Assembly: GCA_023953615.1 (NCBI GenBank)
Contig: JAMLJH010000001.1
Coordinates: 1,281,360 to 1,345,359 of the forward strand
DNA length: 64,000 nt
Origin: Verrucomicrobiia bacterium
Lineage (GTDB): Bacteria > Verrucomicrobiota > Verrucomicrobiia > Limisphaerales > JADLHS01
Direction of reading: 5' to 3'
Below, in pieces: positions 37,029 through 45,104 of the stretch. Both the position numbers and the translations under genes were made by a program. Each line of letters opens with the position of its first letter. Within the stretch, counting starts at the first letter, position 1. The notes beneath the pieces are model-generated. The model was not told where the DNA came from. It saw only the letters and a program-made list of their open reading frames with translations, and ran no database searches.

Positions 37029-37226
37029 ATGAAAACGAAATATGTGCCGCCGACTGAAATGAGCCGAAAACGCCATGATTGGGTCCAGCAACATGTCAGG
37101 CCGGGCGTGACATTTGAAGAAGGCGTACGGCTAAACGATGAAGCCTTGCGTTTGTTTCCTCCGACCGACGAAGAACGCCGGTTAAAAATGGAAAGACTGA
37201 AGGATATTCCCGAGTTTGTGCTTTGA
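37029..37226 (+). CDS. small protein of unknown function, start of accessory island
   Basis: 65 residues from ATG 37029, 4 bp after pyrG. It is charged and helical-looking ('MSRKRHDWVQQHVRPGVTF', 'PTDEERRLKMERLKDI'). Its stop overlaps the downstream methyltransferase gene's ATG by one base (TGATG), which suggests translation coupling. I do not recognise it. A small regulator of the restriction-modification gene, like a controller protein, is possible, but there is no visible helix-turn-helix. Confidence 0.5.
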   Translation: MKTKYVPPTEMSRKRHDWVQQHVRPGVTFEEGVRLNDEALRLFPPTDEERRLKMERLKDIPEFVL

Positions 37227-38872
37227 TGAATCAGGGCCGGAAAGGGCGCGTACTTTTTTCTCCAAATCCTCGGCGTTTCTGGCAGAGTTCCGACATGGCA
37301 AAAAAATCTGGTGAACCTGCCGTGACGCGCGGCGTTCACGCCGCTTCCATGTCCTCCCGCCAGCCGGCGGTGAAGCGAGTTGAAGCCCGCGCTCCGCAAG
37401 CCGCCACTCGCCCTTCCTCGCTCGTGGACACGCGCGTCATCTATTGCGGCGATAATCTCGAACAACTCCAAAAACTGCCCGACGCCTGCGTTGACCTGAT
37501 TTACATAGACCCGCCGTTCAACTCCAACCGCAACTACGAAGTCTTCTGGGGCGAAACCAAGGAGAAGCGCGCCTTCGAGGACCGCCACGCGAATACGCAA
37601 GCCTATATTGACTACATGCGTCCCCGTTGCGTGGAACTGGCCCGCGTTCTCAAAAAGACCGGCAGCTTCTACTACCACTGCGACTGGCACGCCTCCCACT
37701 ACGTCAAGGTCATGCTCGACCAGATTTTCGGAGAGAATAATTTTGTAAATGAAATTGTTTGGAAACGAACGAGCGCGCATGGAAATGTCGGGAAAAGATA
37801 TGCAATCACGGAGGACAGAATTTTATTCTACGCAAATTCAAAAGTTTGGACGTGGAATCCTCCATACTTAGCCTATTCTGAAGAATACATCGCTTCACAT
37901 TACGGGCAAAAAGAAGAAGGCACTGGCCGTCAGTTTACAACTCGTGATTTAACAGCGTCGATGCAACGTGCTTCCCAAAGCCAAATCTATGATTGGAAGG
38001 GTTTTCGCCCGCCGCCGACTCGGTGCTGGGCATACACAAAAGAAAATATGGAAAAATTGGAAGCCGAGGGAAAACTTGTTTATTCGGAACGCGGGATGCC
38101 TCGTCTAAAACTATATTTGGATCAAATGGCGGGAACTCCATGCGATACAGTTTGGGTTGATATTCCACCTCTAAATTCACAGGCAGAAGAACGACTTGGT
38201 TATCCAACTCAGAAACCACTTGCGTTGCTTGACCGGATTATCAAAGCCAGCAGCAATGAAAATGACATTGTGCTCGACGCCTTTTGCGGTTGCGGCACAG
38301 CGTTGGTTGCAGCGCAAAATCTAAAACGCCAATGGATCGGGGTTGATATTTCACCCACCGCTTGCCGCGTGATGGCAAAACGACTCCGCGACGTTTGCGG
38401 TTTTCCCGAAGACGAACAGCTTTGGAAAATTGGACGCGGCTTTGTCGTGCGCGATCTTCCTTGGACGGAGGAAAAATTGCGCGCCATTCCGCCCTTTGAA
38501 TTTGAAAACTGGGCCGTCATCGCCCTCGGCGGCATCCCGAACAAAACCAAAGTGGGCGATTACGGCATTGATGGCCGCATCTTCCCCGTGGGCGCGGAAC
38601 CGGCGGCCTTCAAGGAAGGCGAATTGCAACTCACCGAACGCTGGTATCCCATTCAGGTGAAGCAAAAGGACAAAGTGGGGCGACCCGACATTGACGCCTT
38701 CGAGACGGCCATGCGCCGCGCCAAACGCGACAAGGGCTTCTTCGTGGCCTTCGATTACACCGACGACGCGCTGCGCGAGATAGACCGCTTCTTCAAAGCC
38801 GACCACGCCGTCATCATCCCACTGACGGTGAAGGAAATTTTGGACGAGCAAATTGCGAGGAAGTTGGTGTGA
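37226..38872 (+). CDS. DNA methyltransferase fused to an Mrr-like nuclease domain
   Basis: About 548 residues. The catalytic motif IV 'IYIDPPFNSN' (residues 94-103) precedes the SAM-binding motif I 'LDAFCGCGTALVAAQ' (350-364). This motif IV-TRD-I order is the beta class, so N6-adenine or N4-cytosine methylation. A C-terminal domain of about 120 residues has 'GDYGIDGRIF' and 'WYPIQVKQKDKVG'; the D...(Q)xK pattern matches Mrr/PD-(D/E)xK nucleases. A restriction-modification fusion is the best reading, though cleavage is unproven. Bases about 37735-38240, covering the expected target-recognition region, are visibly AT-richer than both flanks. ATG 37295 is an alternative start. Confidence 0.85.
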   Translation: MNQGRKGRVLFSPNPRRFWQSSDMAKKSGEPAVTRGVHAASMSSRQPAVKRVEARAPQAATRPSSLVDTRVIYCGDNLEQLQKLPDACVDLIYIDPPFNSNRNYEVFWGETKEKRAFEDRHANTQAYIDYMRPRCVELARVLKKTGSFYYHCDWHASHYVKVMLDQIFGENNFVNEIVWKRTSAHGNVGKRYAITEDRILFYANSKVWTWNPPYLAYSEEYIASHYGQKEEGTGRQFTTRDLTASMQRASQSQIYDWKGFRPPPTRCWAYTKENMEKLEAEGKLVYSERGMPRLKLYLDQMAGTPCDTVWVDIPPLNSQAEERLGYPTQKPLALLDRIIKASSNENDIVLDAFCGCGTALVAAQNLKRQWIGVDISPTACRVMAKRLRDVCGFPEDEQLWKIGRGFVVRDLPWTEEKLRAIPPFEFENWAVIALGGIPNKTKVGDYGIDGRIFPVGAEPAAFKEGELQLTERWYPIQVKQKDKVGRPDIDAFETAMRRAKRDKGFFVAFDYTDDALREIDRFFKADHAVIIPLTVKEILDEQIARKLV

Positions 38873-38889
38873 GCAAAAGCTGATTCCCA

Positions 38890-39255
38890 ATGACAAGATT
38901 TCGGGAAATACAAATGTATAAAACCGAGGCAGGTAAATTTCCTGTTGTCGAATTCATTGAAACAATCCGCGTGCAATCGGTAACAGCTCGTATTGTGAAA
39001 GTGTTTGAAATGGTCGAACAGCTTCCGAACCCGCCTGCAAGTTTTTTGAAAAAATTAACTGGTTGTGACGATATTTGGGAGGTCAGAGCAATTACACATC
39101 ATCAGAGCTTCCGCTTTTTGGGATTTTACGACGGGAAACGCCTAATTCTAACCAATGGATTTGCCAAACAAACGGACAAAACTCCGCCCCAAGAAATCAA
39201 TCTCGCAAAACGGCGCAAAGAGATGTACTTTAGTGGGCGACGAGAACTGTTATGA
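38890..39255 (+). CDS. HigB/Gp49-type RelE-superfamily toxin
   Basis: 121 residues. 'IWEVRAITHHQSFRFLGFYD' and 'LILTNGFAKQTDKTPPQEI' followed by 'LAKRRKEMY' are the Gp49/HigB pattern (PF05973), whose members cleave ribosome-bound mRNA. Toxin-first order with a downstream antitoxin is typical of HigBA. The ORF is AT-richer than the chromosome around it. It begins 17 bp after the methyltransferase gene stop and overlaps the antitoxin start by 4 bases. Confidence 0.85.
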   Translation: MTRFREIQMYKTEAGKFPVVEFIETIRVQSVTARIVKVFEMVEQLPNPPASFLKKLTGCDDIWEVRAITHHQSFRFLGFYDGKRLILTNGFAKQTDKTPPQEINLAKRRKEMYFSGRRELL

Positions 39256-39701
39256 ATCTTTCCGAACTGCACAAGCGGCTCTCGCACAAGCCTACCTATC
39301 GCAAGGCTTACGATGCTATTGGCGACGTGGTATTGATTGGAGCGGCGGTTCGGAAGTTGCGCGAAGACGAGGAGATAACCCAACGACAATTGGTGGAAAA
39401 AATCGGCATCTCGCAGTTTTATCTTTCGCGCCTTGAGACGGGCAGCGGCAAAGTATCGGCTGATGTCGTTGCAGCAGTGGTGCGCCATTTTGAAGAACCA
39501 TTACGCGAACTTGGAATTAATGTTGAACCTTGGTTAGCCGTGAAACCGTCTAAATCGGACTTGCGAGAAATTCCATCACCGCATCCGCGCCCCATAATAC
39601 CCGAAAGTATGTCCCGCACACGCCGCCCTGCCGCCGCAGAAGAAAAACCAGAAGAAGCTCTGCGCGAAAAGCCAGATCACAAGTATGGGACGCCTCATTG
39701 A
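39252..39701 (+). CDS. HigA-like XRE antitoxin
   Basis: 149 residues. A helix-turn-helix of Cro/C1 type occupies about 30-87: 'GAAVRKLREDEEITQRQLVEKI' is written here in part as 'REDEEITQRQLVEKIG', then 'SQFYLSRLETGSGKVSADVV'. The proline- and glutamate-rich tail from about 100 on is disordered-looking. Antitoxins of this type bind the toxin and repress their own promoter. The ATGA overlap with the toxin gene ensures coupled translation. Confidence 0.85.
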   Translation: MNLSELHKRLSHKPTYRKAYDAIGDVVLIGAAVRKLREDEEITQRQLVEKIGISQFYLSRLETGSGKVSADVVAAVVRHFEEPLRELGINVEPWLAVKPSKSDLREIPSPHPRPIIPESMSRTRRPAAAEEKPEEALREKPDHKYGTPH

Positions 39702-39730
39702 CACTTTTCCCAGCGCCGGCGGCGCGGCAT

Positions 39731-39841
39731 CTTTGTAGAACCACGACGCAAACAAAATTCAAGCCCCAGCGGGGCGACATATCCGGGAAGATGTCGCTCC
39801 TGCCGGAGCTTTGGATTTTTCCCATTCGATGTTCTACAAAG
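39731..39841. repeat. 111-bp palindromic element with 11-bp perfect terminal inverted repeats
   Basis: CTTTGTAGAAC at 39731-39741 is exactly inverted as GTTCTACAAAG at 39831-39841. Inside lie the imperfect arms 'CAAGCCCCAGCGGGGCGACAT' and the reverse complement of 'ATGTCGCTCCTGCCGGAGC', so nearly the whole element can fold on itself. No ORF is inside. It resembles a MITE or REP-type dispersed repeat and follows the HigBA genes by 30 bp. Confidence 0.8.
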
Positions 39842-39928
39842 GTGCTCTGACGGGCTTTCGGTTTGGTTGGAATGCCAGTTCTCTCTCCCGGAGGGTGCCA
39901 AAGCGCCATTTAGCAGCGTTGCGGCTTG

Positions 39929-39944
39929 CCCCCGACGGCGGGGG
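39929..39944. repeat. short GC-rich hairpin before folC
   Basis: CCCCCG at 39929-39934 pairs with CGGGGG at 39939-39944 over a 4-base loop. No T-run follows on either strand. Together with the 111-bp element it fills the 300-bp gap between the antitoxin and folC; nothing else is seen there. Confidence 0.45.
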
Positions 39945-40001
39945 TGAACAAACTTCGCCGGGTGAACAAAATCAGCACTTCCTCTTAAACGCTGTTGAAC
40001 G

Positions 40002-41309
40002 ATGACCTACACCGAGGCGATTAAATTTCTCTACGGATTGCGATTGTTCGGCGCCAAGCTGGGTTTGGAAAACACCTTCCGGCTGGCGGAACTGGCGGGG
40101 CAACCGCAGCGTCACCTGCGCTTCATTCACGTCGCGGGCACGAACGGCAAAGGCTCAACCTGCGCCATGCTCGAGAGCGTTTACCGGGCGAGCGGGCGGC
40201 GCGTGGGCCTGTTCACTTCGCCGCACCTGGTTTCTTTCCGCGAACGGATGCAGGTGAACCGCCAATGGATCAGCGCCGCCGAGGTCGTGACGTTGCTGGG
40301 AAAGATTCGTCCGTGGCTGGCGACCTTTCCCGCCGAACAGCATCCCACTTTTTTCGAAGTTGTCACCGTGATGGCATTGCTGCACTTCGCGCAACAGCGG
40401 TGCGAGCTGGTGATTTGGGAAACTGGTTTGGGCGGACGTCTGGACGCGACCAATATCGTCACGCCGCTGCTCAGCGCCATCACGCCGATCGGTCTGGACC
40501 ATCAAGCCTGGCTCGGCGATACCTTGACGAAAATTACCGCTGAAAAGGCGGGCATCATCAAACCCGGTGTGCCGGTGGAGGCCGCCGCGCAACCGGAGGA
40601 GGCGTTGGCCGTGTTACGCGCCACGGCGGCAACACTCCACGCTCCCTTCCGCGCGCTGGCGACCACTACGCCCGTGGCGTTGCCCGGGCCGCTCGCGCTT
40701 CAAGGCGCGCACCAACGCCAAAACGCCGCACTGGTTTTGCGGGTGGTGGAAGCATTGCAATCGCTCCTGCCGGTGACGCCGGAAGCGCTGGTAAAAGGTC
40801 TGGCCACGGTCCGTTGGGCCGGCCGATTACAATCGCTGGCGCTGGCCACCGGACAAAAAGTGTTGCTCGATGGCGCGCATAATCCATCGGGTCTGGCCGC
40901 CCTTGCTCCGGCTTTGCCGCCCGAGGAGATCCATTCGCCGCGCGTGTTTATTGTCGGCATCATGCGCGACAAGGATTGGCAGACCATGTGTCGGCAGTTG
41001 TTGCAAATCGCGCGCCGCATCATTTTCATTCCCGTGGGGAGCGATCGCACCATTGATCCGCAGACTTTGCTGGCTTGGTGTTGCGAACAACCCACCGCCG
41101 TCGAATGTCGCACCGCCAACTCGCTCGACGCGGCCCTGCGCATGACGTCGCCCGCCGAGGAATTGGTCATTACCGGTTCGTTATATCTGATTGGCGAAGC
41201 GCTGGCCTTGTTGGACCCCGAGTTTCAAAAAGTGGCCGCTGAACACGCGCTCAACGAGTGGGGCGGCCAATTCGCCCGCCCGCCTGAACCGGCCAGCTTG
41301 GGCCATTGA
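40002..41309 (+). CDS. folC: bifunctional folylpolyglutamate/dihydrofolate synthase
   Basis: 435 residues. The ATP-binding loop 'GTNGKGSTCAML' and 'ETGLGGRLDATNIV' with 'LDHQAWLGDTLTKITAEKAG' are Mur-ligase-like FolC signatures. 'QKVLLDGAHNPSGLAAL' is the C-terminal ADP/substrate region. The enzyme adds glutamates to folates (and in many bacteria also makes dihydrofolate from dihydropteroate). Together with folD in this window it serves one-carbon metabolism. ATG 40002; the last bases overlap a longer frame of the next gene. Confidence 0.96.
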   Translation: MTYTEAIKFLYGLRLFGAKLGLENTFRLAELAGQPQRHLRFIHVAGTNGKGSTCAMLESVYRASGRRVGLFTSPHLVSFRERMQVNRQWISAAEVVTLLGKIRPWLATFPAEQHPTFFEVVTVMALLHFAQQRCELVIWETGLGGRLDATNIVTPLLSAITPIGLDHQAWLGDTLTKITAEKAGIIKPGVPVEAAAQPEEALAVLRATAATLHAPFRALATTTPVALPGPLALQGAHQRQNAALVLRVVEALQSLLPVTPEALVKGLATVRWAGRLQSLALATGQKVLLDGAHNPSGLAALAPALPPEEIHSPRVFIVGIMRDKDWQTMCRQLLQIARRIIFIPVGSDRTIDPQTLLAWCCEQPTAVECRTANSLDAALRMTSPAEELVITGSLYLIGEALALLDPEFQKVAAEHALNEWGGQFARPPEPASLGH

Positions 41310-41401
41310 CCGACTCAGAGACTTCCGGGCGTGGCCGCGATTTATCTTTGACTCCGGGCGTTTCGATTGACTCGGCCCGCTGTGATTTCCAGTATGACCG
41401 C

Positions 41402-42133
41402 ATGTTGAGGAAAGCCATCTTTATTCTGGTCCTTATTGGCGGCGTGATTCTGGCTCCCGCTGCGTCCCAACCCTACAAATATCTGCCTGCGGATTGTTCC
41501 GCCCTGGTCCACCTGCTGCCGCCACCGCCCGCCACCAATTCCCCCGCCGGAATTGCGGACCTGGAAATCGTCCTGCAGATTCAGGCCGATCGCACGCCCG
41601 ACCAGATTCGCCGCGCCCAACGTGTGGCCAGTCAATCAGTGTTCACGTTCGCGCAACCGGTGTTGGGGAATTGGTTCAACGCCACCAACTGTCCGGAAAC
41701 CCAACGGTTGTTCAAGGAAATCAACCGCGAAAGTCAGAGCATTGTGGATGACCAGGTCAAAAAACATTGGCAGCGACTCCGACCCTACCAGGCATCTCCG
41801 GCGGTCCAACCGATAGTCGGGCGACCCGGCAACACATCGTATCCCAGCGGTCATTCCGCGGGCGCGGCGCTGTGGGGCACCATTCTGGCCGCAGCTTTTC
41901 CCGACCAGGCGGACGCGTTCAAAGCGCAGATTCGCGAAGTGATGTGGTCTCGGGTGATCGGCGGCGCACACTATCCCAGTGATACCGCTGCCGGTGCGAT
42001 GCTCGGTGAAGCCATTGCCCGCACGATGCTGCAAGCGCCCGCGATGACGGAAACGCTGGAGAAAATCCGCGCGGAAGTCGCTCCGTTCCGGCAGCACGAA
42101 ACCGAACCGCTCGCAGTGCCGGCGGGGAGATAG
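41402..42133 (+). CDS. PAP2-type (class A acid) phosphatase, exported
   Basis: From ATG 41402 the 243-residue protein starts with a signal peptide ('AIFILVLIGGVILAPAASQ'). The phosphatase blocks are 'KKHWQRLRPY' (KxxxxxxRP), 'TSYPSGHSAGAAL' and 'SRVIGGAHYPSDTAAG' (SRxxxxxHxxxD). All catalytic residues of the PAP2 family are present. Its periplasmic form resembles class A nonspecific acid phosphatases (PhoN-like). It begins 92 bp after folC. Confidence 0.88.
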   Translation: MLRKAIFILVLIGGVILAPAASQPYKYLPADCSALVHLLPPPPATNSPAGIADLEIVLQIQADRTPDQIRRAQRVASQSVFTFAQPVLGNWFNATNCPETQRLFKEINRESQSIVDDQVKKHWQRLRPYQASPAVQPIVGRPGNTSYPSGHSAGAALWGTILAAAFPDQADAFKAQIREVMWSRVIGGAHYPSDTAAGAMLGEAIARTMLQAPAMTETLEKIRAEVAPFRQHETEPLAVPAGR

Positions 42134-42830
42134 AAATTTCTGAGCTAGCCTTAAACTGAAGGCGGGACACGATCCACCGTGTCTCTGACCAAATCACAAC
42201 GCAAAATGTGGAGTAGTTTTTCAAAGCCGAAACTCAGAAACTCATAAAGTTTTGTTTCCTTATTTTCGCGTAGTTTGCGTGTTTTGCGGTTCATCCTACC
42301 ATCCTGTCAGTGGCCTCCGTTGTGACCGACCTGCTATCGAGCCAGCGGCTATAGCGGTTTAATTAAAGTTGTAGCCGTGGCGCCGAACGAGTGTAACCCC
42401 ATGAAGGTGGGGTCCGGATGGGGAATGGCGCCTCTGTCCGTGAGGTTTTGGAGTGCGGCAGTCCTCTGCCGCTGTGGAATCAGCAGCACGCAACCAGAAA
42501 GCGGCAGAAGACTGCCGTAGTCCAAGACGCGGTCGTGCCGGGGCTCGTTCCAAACCAAGGGCGGTCGCCCGTTTGACCCCAACGCTTGGCTTGAAGTTGC
42601 GAGGCTCGTTGCGCCATGCCGGCGGTTATAGGAATACTTAAAATGCCCTAGATTCCTTGTACCGTTGGAAACTCGCCCGGAAGGAAAGTGAATAAACCCT
42701 TATATGTCGGGCTTGACGGTGGGTCTGCAACAGCATTGTTAAAACCGCTTATCCACAATTCATGCTACGGATAGGCAGATTGACCGCCATTCCCAGTTGC
42801 ACTCGCATTTAGACACAATTGAGCGCTGAA
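42134..42830. other. repeat-bearing intergenic region before tRNA-Tyr
   Basis: No credible gene. It contains a palindromic element (listed separately) nested inside a wider weak inverted repeat: 'TGGCGCCGAACGAG' near 42377 and its near-reverse-complement 'CTCGTTGCGCCA' near 42606. It also contains a hairpin 'CCCCATGAAGGTGGGG' near 42398. Bases 42630-42830 show nothing recognisable apart from the tRNA promoter at the end. Confidence 0.5.
42448..42525. repeat. imperfect palindrome with 26-bp arms
   Basis: The left arm at 42448-42473 and the reverse complement of the right arm at 42500-42525 match in 23 of 26 positions (core CGGCAGTC and TCTGCCGCT). The loop is 26 bp. It resembles the other dispersed palindromes in the window in style (GGCAG-type core) but not in sequence. 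No T-run follows. Confidence 0.75.
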
Positions 42831-42859
42831 TTGACACCGGGTCCGGCCTGTGGCTTAAT
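42831..42859 (+). promoter_or_regulatory. sigma-70-type promoter of tRNA-Tyr
   Basis: A perfect TTGACA (42831-42836) is followed by a 17-base spacer and CTTAAT (42854-42859), a 4/6 match to TATAAT. The tRNA starts 25 bases further on, an appropriate distance. Confidence 0.6.
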
Positions 42860-42884
42860 CCTCGTCCGCAGTAGTGGGCCGGTG

Positions 42885-42970
42885 GGTAGGATACTCAAGT
42901 GGTCAACGAGGGCAGACTGTAAATCTGCTGGCTAACGCCTACACAGGTTCGAATCCTGTTCCTACCACCA
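42885..42970 (+). tRNA. tRNA-Tyr (anticodon GTA)
   Basis: The acceptor stem GGTAGGA (42885-42891) pairs with TCCTACC (42960-42966), followed by the discriminator A and an encoded CCA end. The anticodon stem GCAGA/TCTGC encloses the GTA anticodon at 42919-42921. The T-arm is ACAGG-TTCGAAT-CCTGT. The extra-long variable arm ('TGGCTAACGCC' region) is typical of bacterial tRNA-Tyr (class II). Confidence 0.97.
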
Positions 42971-43086
42971 TTTTCCGGCTCGGGCCAGGCTCACACTCGA
43001 AAACAACAGTCAGGCCCGCCGTTCAATCCGGAGTCTTTTCAACGTCTCCGAGCGGACTGGAAAAACCGGTTCAGAACAGAATTCAA

Positions 43087-44637
43087 ATGAACAAAATTTC
43101 GCGCGCATTACTTTCAGTTTCAGATAAAACCGGACTCCTCCCGCTGGCGCAAACGCTGGCGGCGTCCGGGGTGGAATTAATTTCCACCGGTGGCACCGCC
43201 AAAGTCCTGCGCGAGGCGGGTCTCACCGTAAAAGACATCAGCGAACACACCGGCTTTCCGGAAATGTTGGATGGCCGCGTTAAAACTTTGCACCCCAAGG
43301 TGCATGGCGGCCTGCTCTACATTCGCGGCAAGGCCGAACACGAAGCAGCCGTCCAGCAACATCAGATCGCGCCCATTGATCTGGTGGTCGTCAATCTTTA
43401 CCCGTTTGAGGCCACGGTGGCCCGACCCCAGGTCAGCCTGGCGGAAGCGATTGAGAATATTGATATCGGCGGACCGTCCATGCTCCGAAGCGCGGCCAAG
43501 AATCACGAGAGCGTAACGGTGGTGGTGGATCCGGCGGATTACGCCGCGGTGGCGGAACAAATCAAGGCTACCGGACAGACCACCTTGGAGCTGCGGCGGC
43601 GGCTGGCGGCAAAAGTTTTTGCGCGAACGGCGGCTTACGATGCGGCCATCGCCGCGCACTTGGAGCACGCCTTCAACGGAGACGCGTCACAATTGCCGCA
43701 AACCCTGACACTTTCCGTGCCGTTGGCGCAACCGTTACGTTACGGGGAAAACCCGCATCAGGCAGCGGCGCTGTACGGAAAATTCGGCGAGTATTTTCAG
43801 CAATTACATGGCAAGGAACTTTCCTACAACAACATTCTGGATCTCACGGCGGCGGCGGCATTGATCGGCGAATTTGAAACCGCCGCACCGACCTTGGCCA
43901 TTCTGAAACACACGAATCCCTGTGGCGTAGGTCAGGGGGATACACTGCGTGAAGCTTGGGGTAAGGCATTCGCCACGGATCGTCAGGCTCCGTTCGGCGG
44001 TATCATCGCCGTTAATCGCCCGCTGGATGCGGATTGCGCCGCCGCCATCGTCGAGATTTTCAGCGAGGTGATTGTCGCTCCAGACTTTACCGCCGACGCC
44101 TTGGCGCTACTGCAAAAGAAGAAAAATTTGCGGCTCCTTAAAGTCTTGCAATCAGGACGAACGGCATCGCCCTGGGACGTGCGCAGCGTCGGCGCGAACT
44201 CCTTCCTGATGCAACAGCGCGACTTGAAGGTGACGTCTTCCACCGATCTGAAAATCGTCACCAAACGACATCCCACCGAAGCGGAGTTGCGCGCGATGCT
44301 GTTTGGCTGGCGCATCGTGAAGCATTTGAAATCCAATGCGATTCTGTATTGCGCAGCGGATCGCACGTTGGGGATTGGCGCGGGCCAGATGAGTCGTGTG
44401 GATTCCAGCCGCATCGCTGTATGGAAAGCCGGTGAGGCCGGACTGGCGCTGCCGGGGAGCGTGGTGTGCAGTGATGCGTTCTTCCCTTTTGCAGATGGAT
44501 TGATGGCGGCGGCGGAAGCGGGAGCAACGGCGGCGATTCAGCCGGGCGGCTCAGTTCGTGATGCCGAAGTCATTGCGGCGGCAGACGAACGCAACCTGGC
44601 GATGGCGTTCACCGGCGTCCGGCATTTCCGGCACTGA
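43087..44637 (+). CDS. purH: bifunctional AICAR transformylase/IMP cyclohydrolase
   Basis: PurH catalyses the last two steps of IMP synthesis. From ATG 43087 it is 516 residues: an MGS-like cyclohydrolase domain ('[18 protein letters not shown]', '[14 protein letters not shown]') followed by the transformylase domain ('[15 protein letters not shown]', '[13 protein letters not shown]'). The C-terminal '[18 protein letters not shown]' is intact. A longer frame that begins at 42874 would run through the tRNA and is rejected. A 116-bp leader follows tRNA-Tyr, so it may be co-transcribed with it. Confidence 0.98.
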   Translation: MNKISRALLSVSDKTGLLPLAQTLAASGVELISTGGTAKVLREAGLTVKDISEHTGFPEMLDGRVKTLHPKVHGGLLYIRGKAEHEAAVQQHQIAPIDLVVVNLYPFEATVARPQVSLAEAIENIDIGGPSMLRSAAKNHESVTVVVDPADYAAVAEQIKATGQTTLELRRRLAAKVFARTAAYDAAIAAHLEHAFNGDASQLPQTLTLSVPLAQPLRYGENPHQAAALYGKFGEYFQQLHGKELSYNNILDLTAAAALIGEFETAAPTLAILKHTNPCGVGQGDTLREAWGKAFATDRQAPFGGIIAVNRPLDADCAAAIVEIFSEVIVAPDFTADALALLQKKKNLRLLKVLQSGRTASPWDVRSVGANSFLMQQRDLKVTSSTDLKIVTKRHPTEAELRAMLFGWRIVKHLKSNAILYCAADRTLGIGAGQMSRVDSSRIAVWKAGEAGLALPGSVVCSDAFFPFADGLMAAAEAGATAAIQPGGSVRDAEVIAAADERNLAMAFTGVRHFRH

Positions 44638-44714
44638 GCGTGGTGACGCACAGTAGCGGCTTCGACGGTTAACCCGCTCGGACAATGGGAGCTTTGACGC
44701 GGTAAATTCGCTGC

Positions 44715-45104
44715 CTACAGCAGCAACCGGATGATCAGAAAGACTTCGCCACCGGTCACAATCAGCAGCAAGCTCCAAACGAACCACTCGCGCCACTGCA
44801 AGTTGCGTTGCCGCGTCGGACTCAGTCGAAAAGCGATTTGCGCCGCGCCCGCCGTGATGATGTCGCCATTACGCAGTCGCGCCGCTTCGGTGGGAGTTTG
44901 ATTGATGGCGGTAATTGCGCCGGGATGCGTTTGAAGATTAAAACCAGTTTTGGCGGCCAGGCTCAGCTCAAAGTGTTGATCCCAGACGCCTTCGTCTTCC
45001 AGGCGCAAATCCGCTTGTGGACTCCGACCAACTTTTATCGGGAAGTGGCGGGACTCCCAAACCAGCCCCGCGCGCTGACCGGACAAGATCTGTAATTGAA
45101 CCAT
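44715..45104 (-). CDS. FHA-domain membrane protein
   Basis: 129 residues. The N-terminal FHA domain (about 18-95) shows 'FPIKVGRSPQADLRLEDEG', the core Gly-Arg-Ser and the following loop, and 'AARLRNGDIITAGAAQIAF'. FHA domains bind phosphothreonine. One C-terminal membrane helix ('WFVWSLLLIVTGGEVFLIIRL') anchors it, with the FHA part in the cytoplasm. It begins on the stop codon of the Wza-like gene (one-base overlap), so it belongs to the exopolysaccharide operon. Confidence 0.82.
   Translation of the reverse strand: MVQLQILSGQRAGLVWESRHFPIKVGRSPQADLRLEDEGVWDQHFELSLAAKTGFNLQTHPGAITAINQTPTEAARLRNGDIITAGAAQIAFRLSPTRQRNLQWREWFVWSLLLIVTGGEVFLIIRLLL

Noticed and set aside
42885..42970. tRNA-Tyr as an integration site for the neighbouring island
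   Set aside because: No duplicated tRNA 3' end (attR) and no integrase gene were found in the window; the island lies on the far side of folC.
42874..43086. N-terminal extension of the PurH frame
   Set aside because: It would translate the tRNA-Tyr gene; PurH homologues start at the ATG 43087 region.
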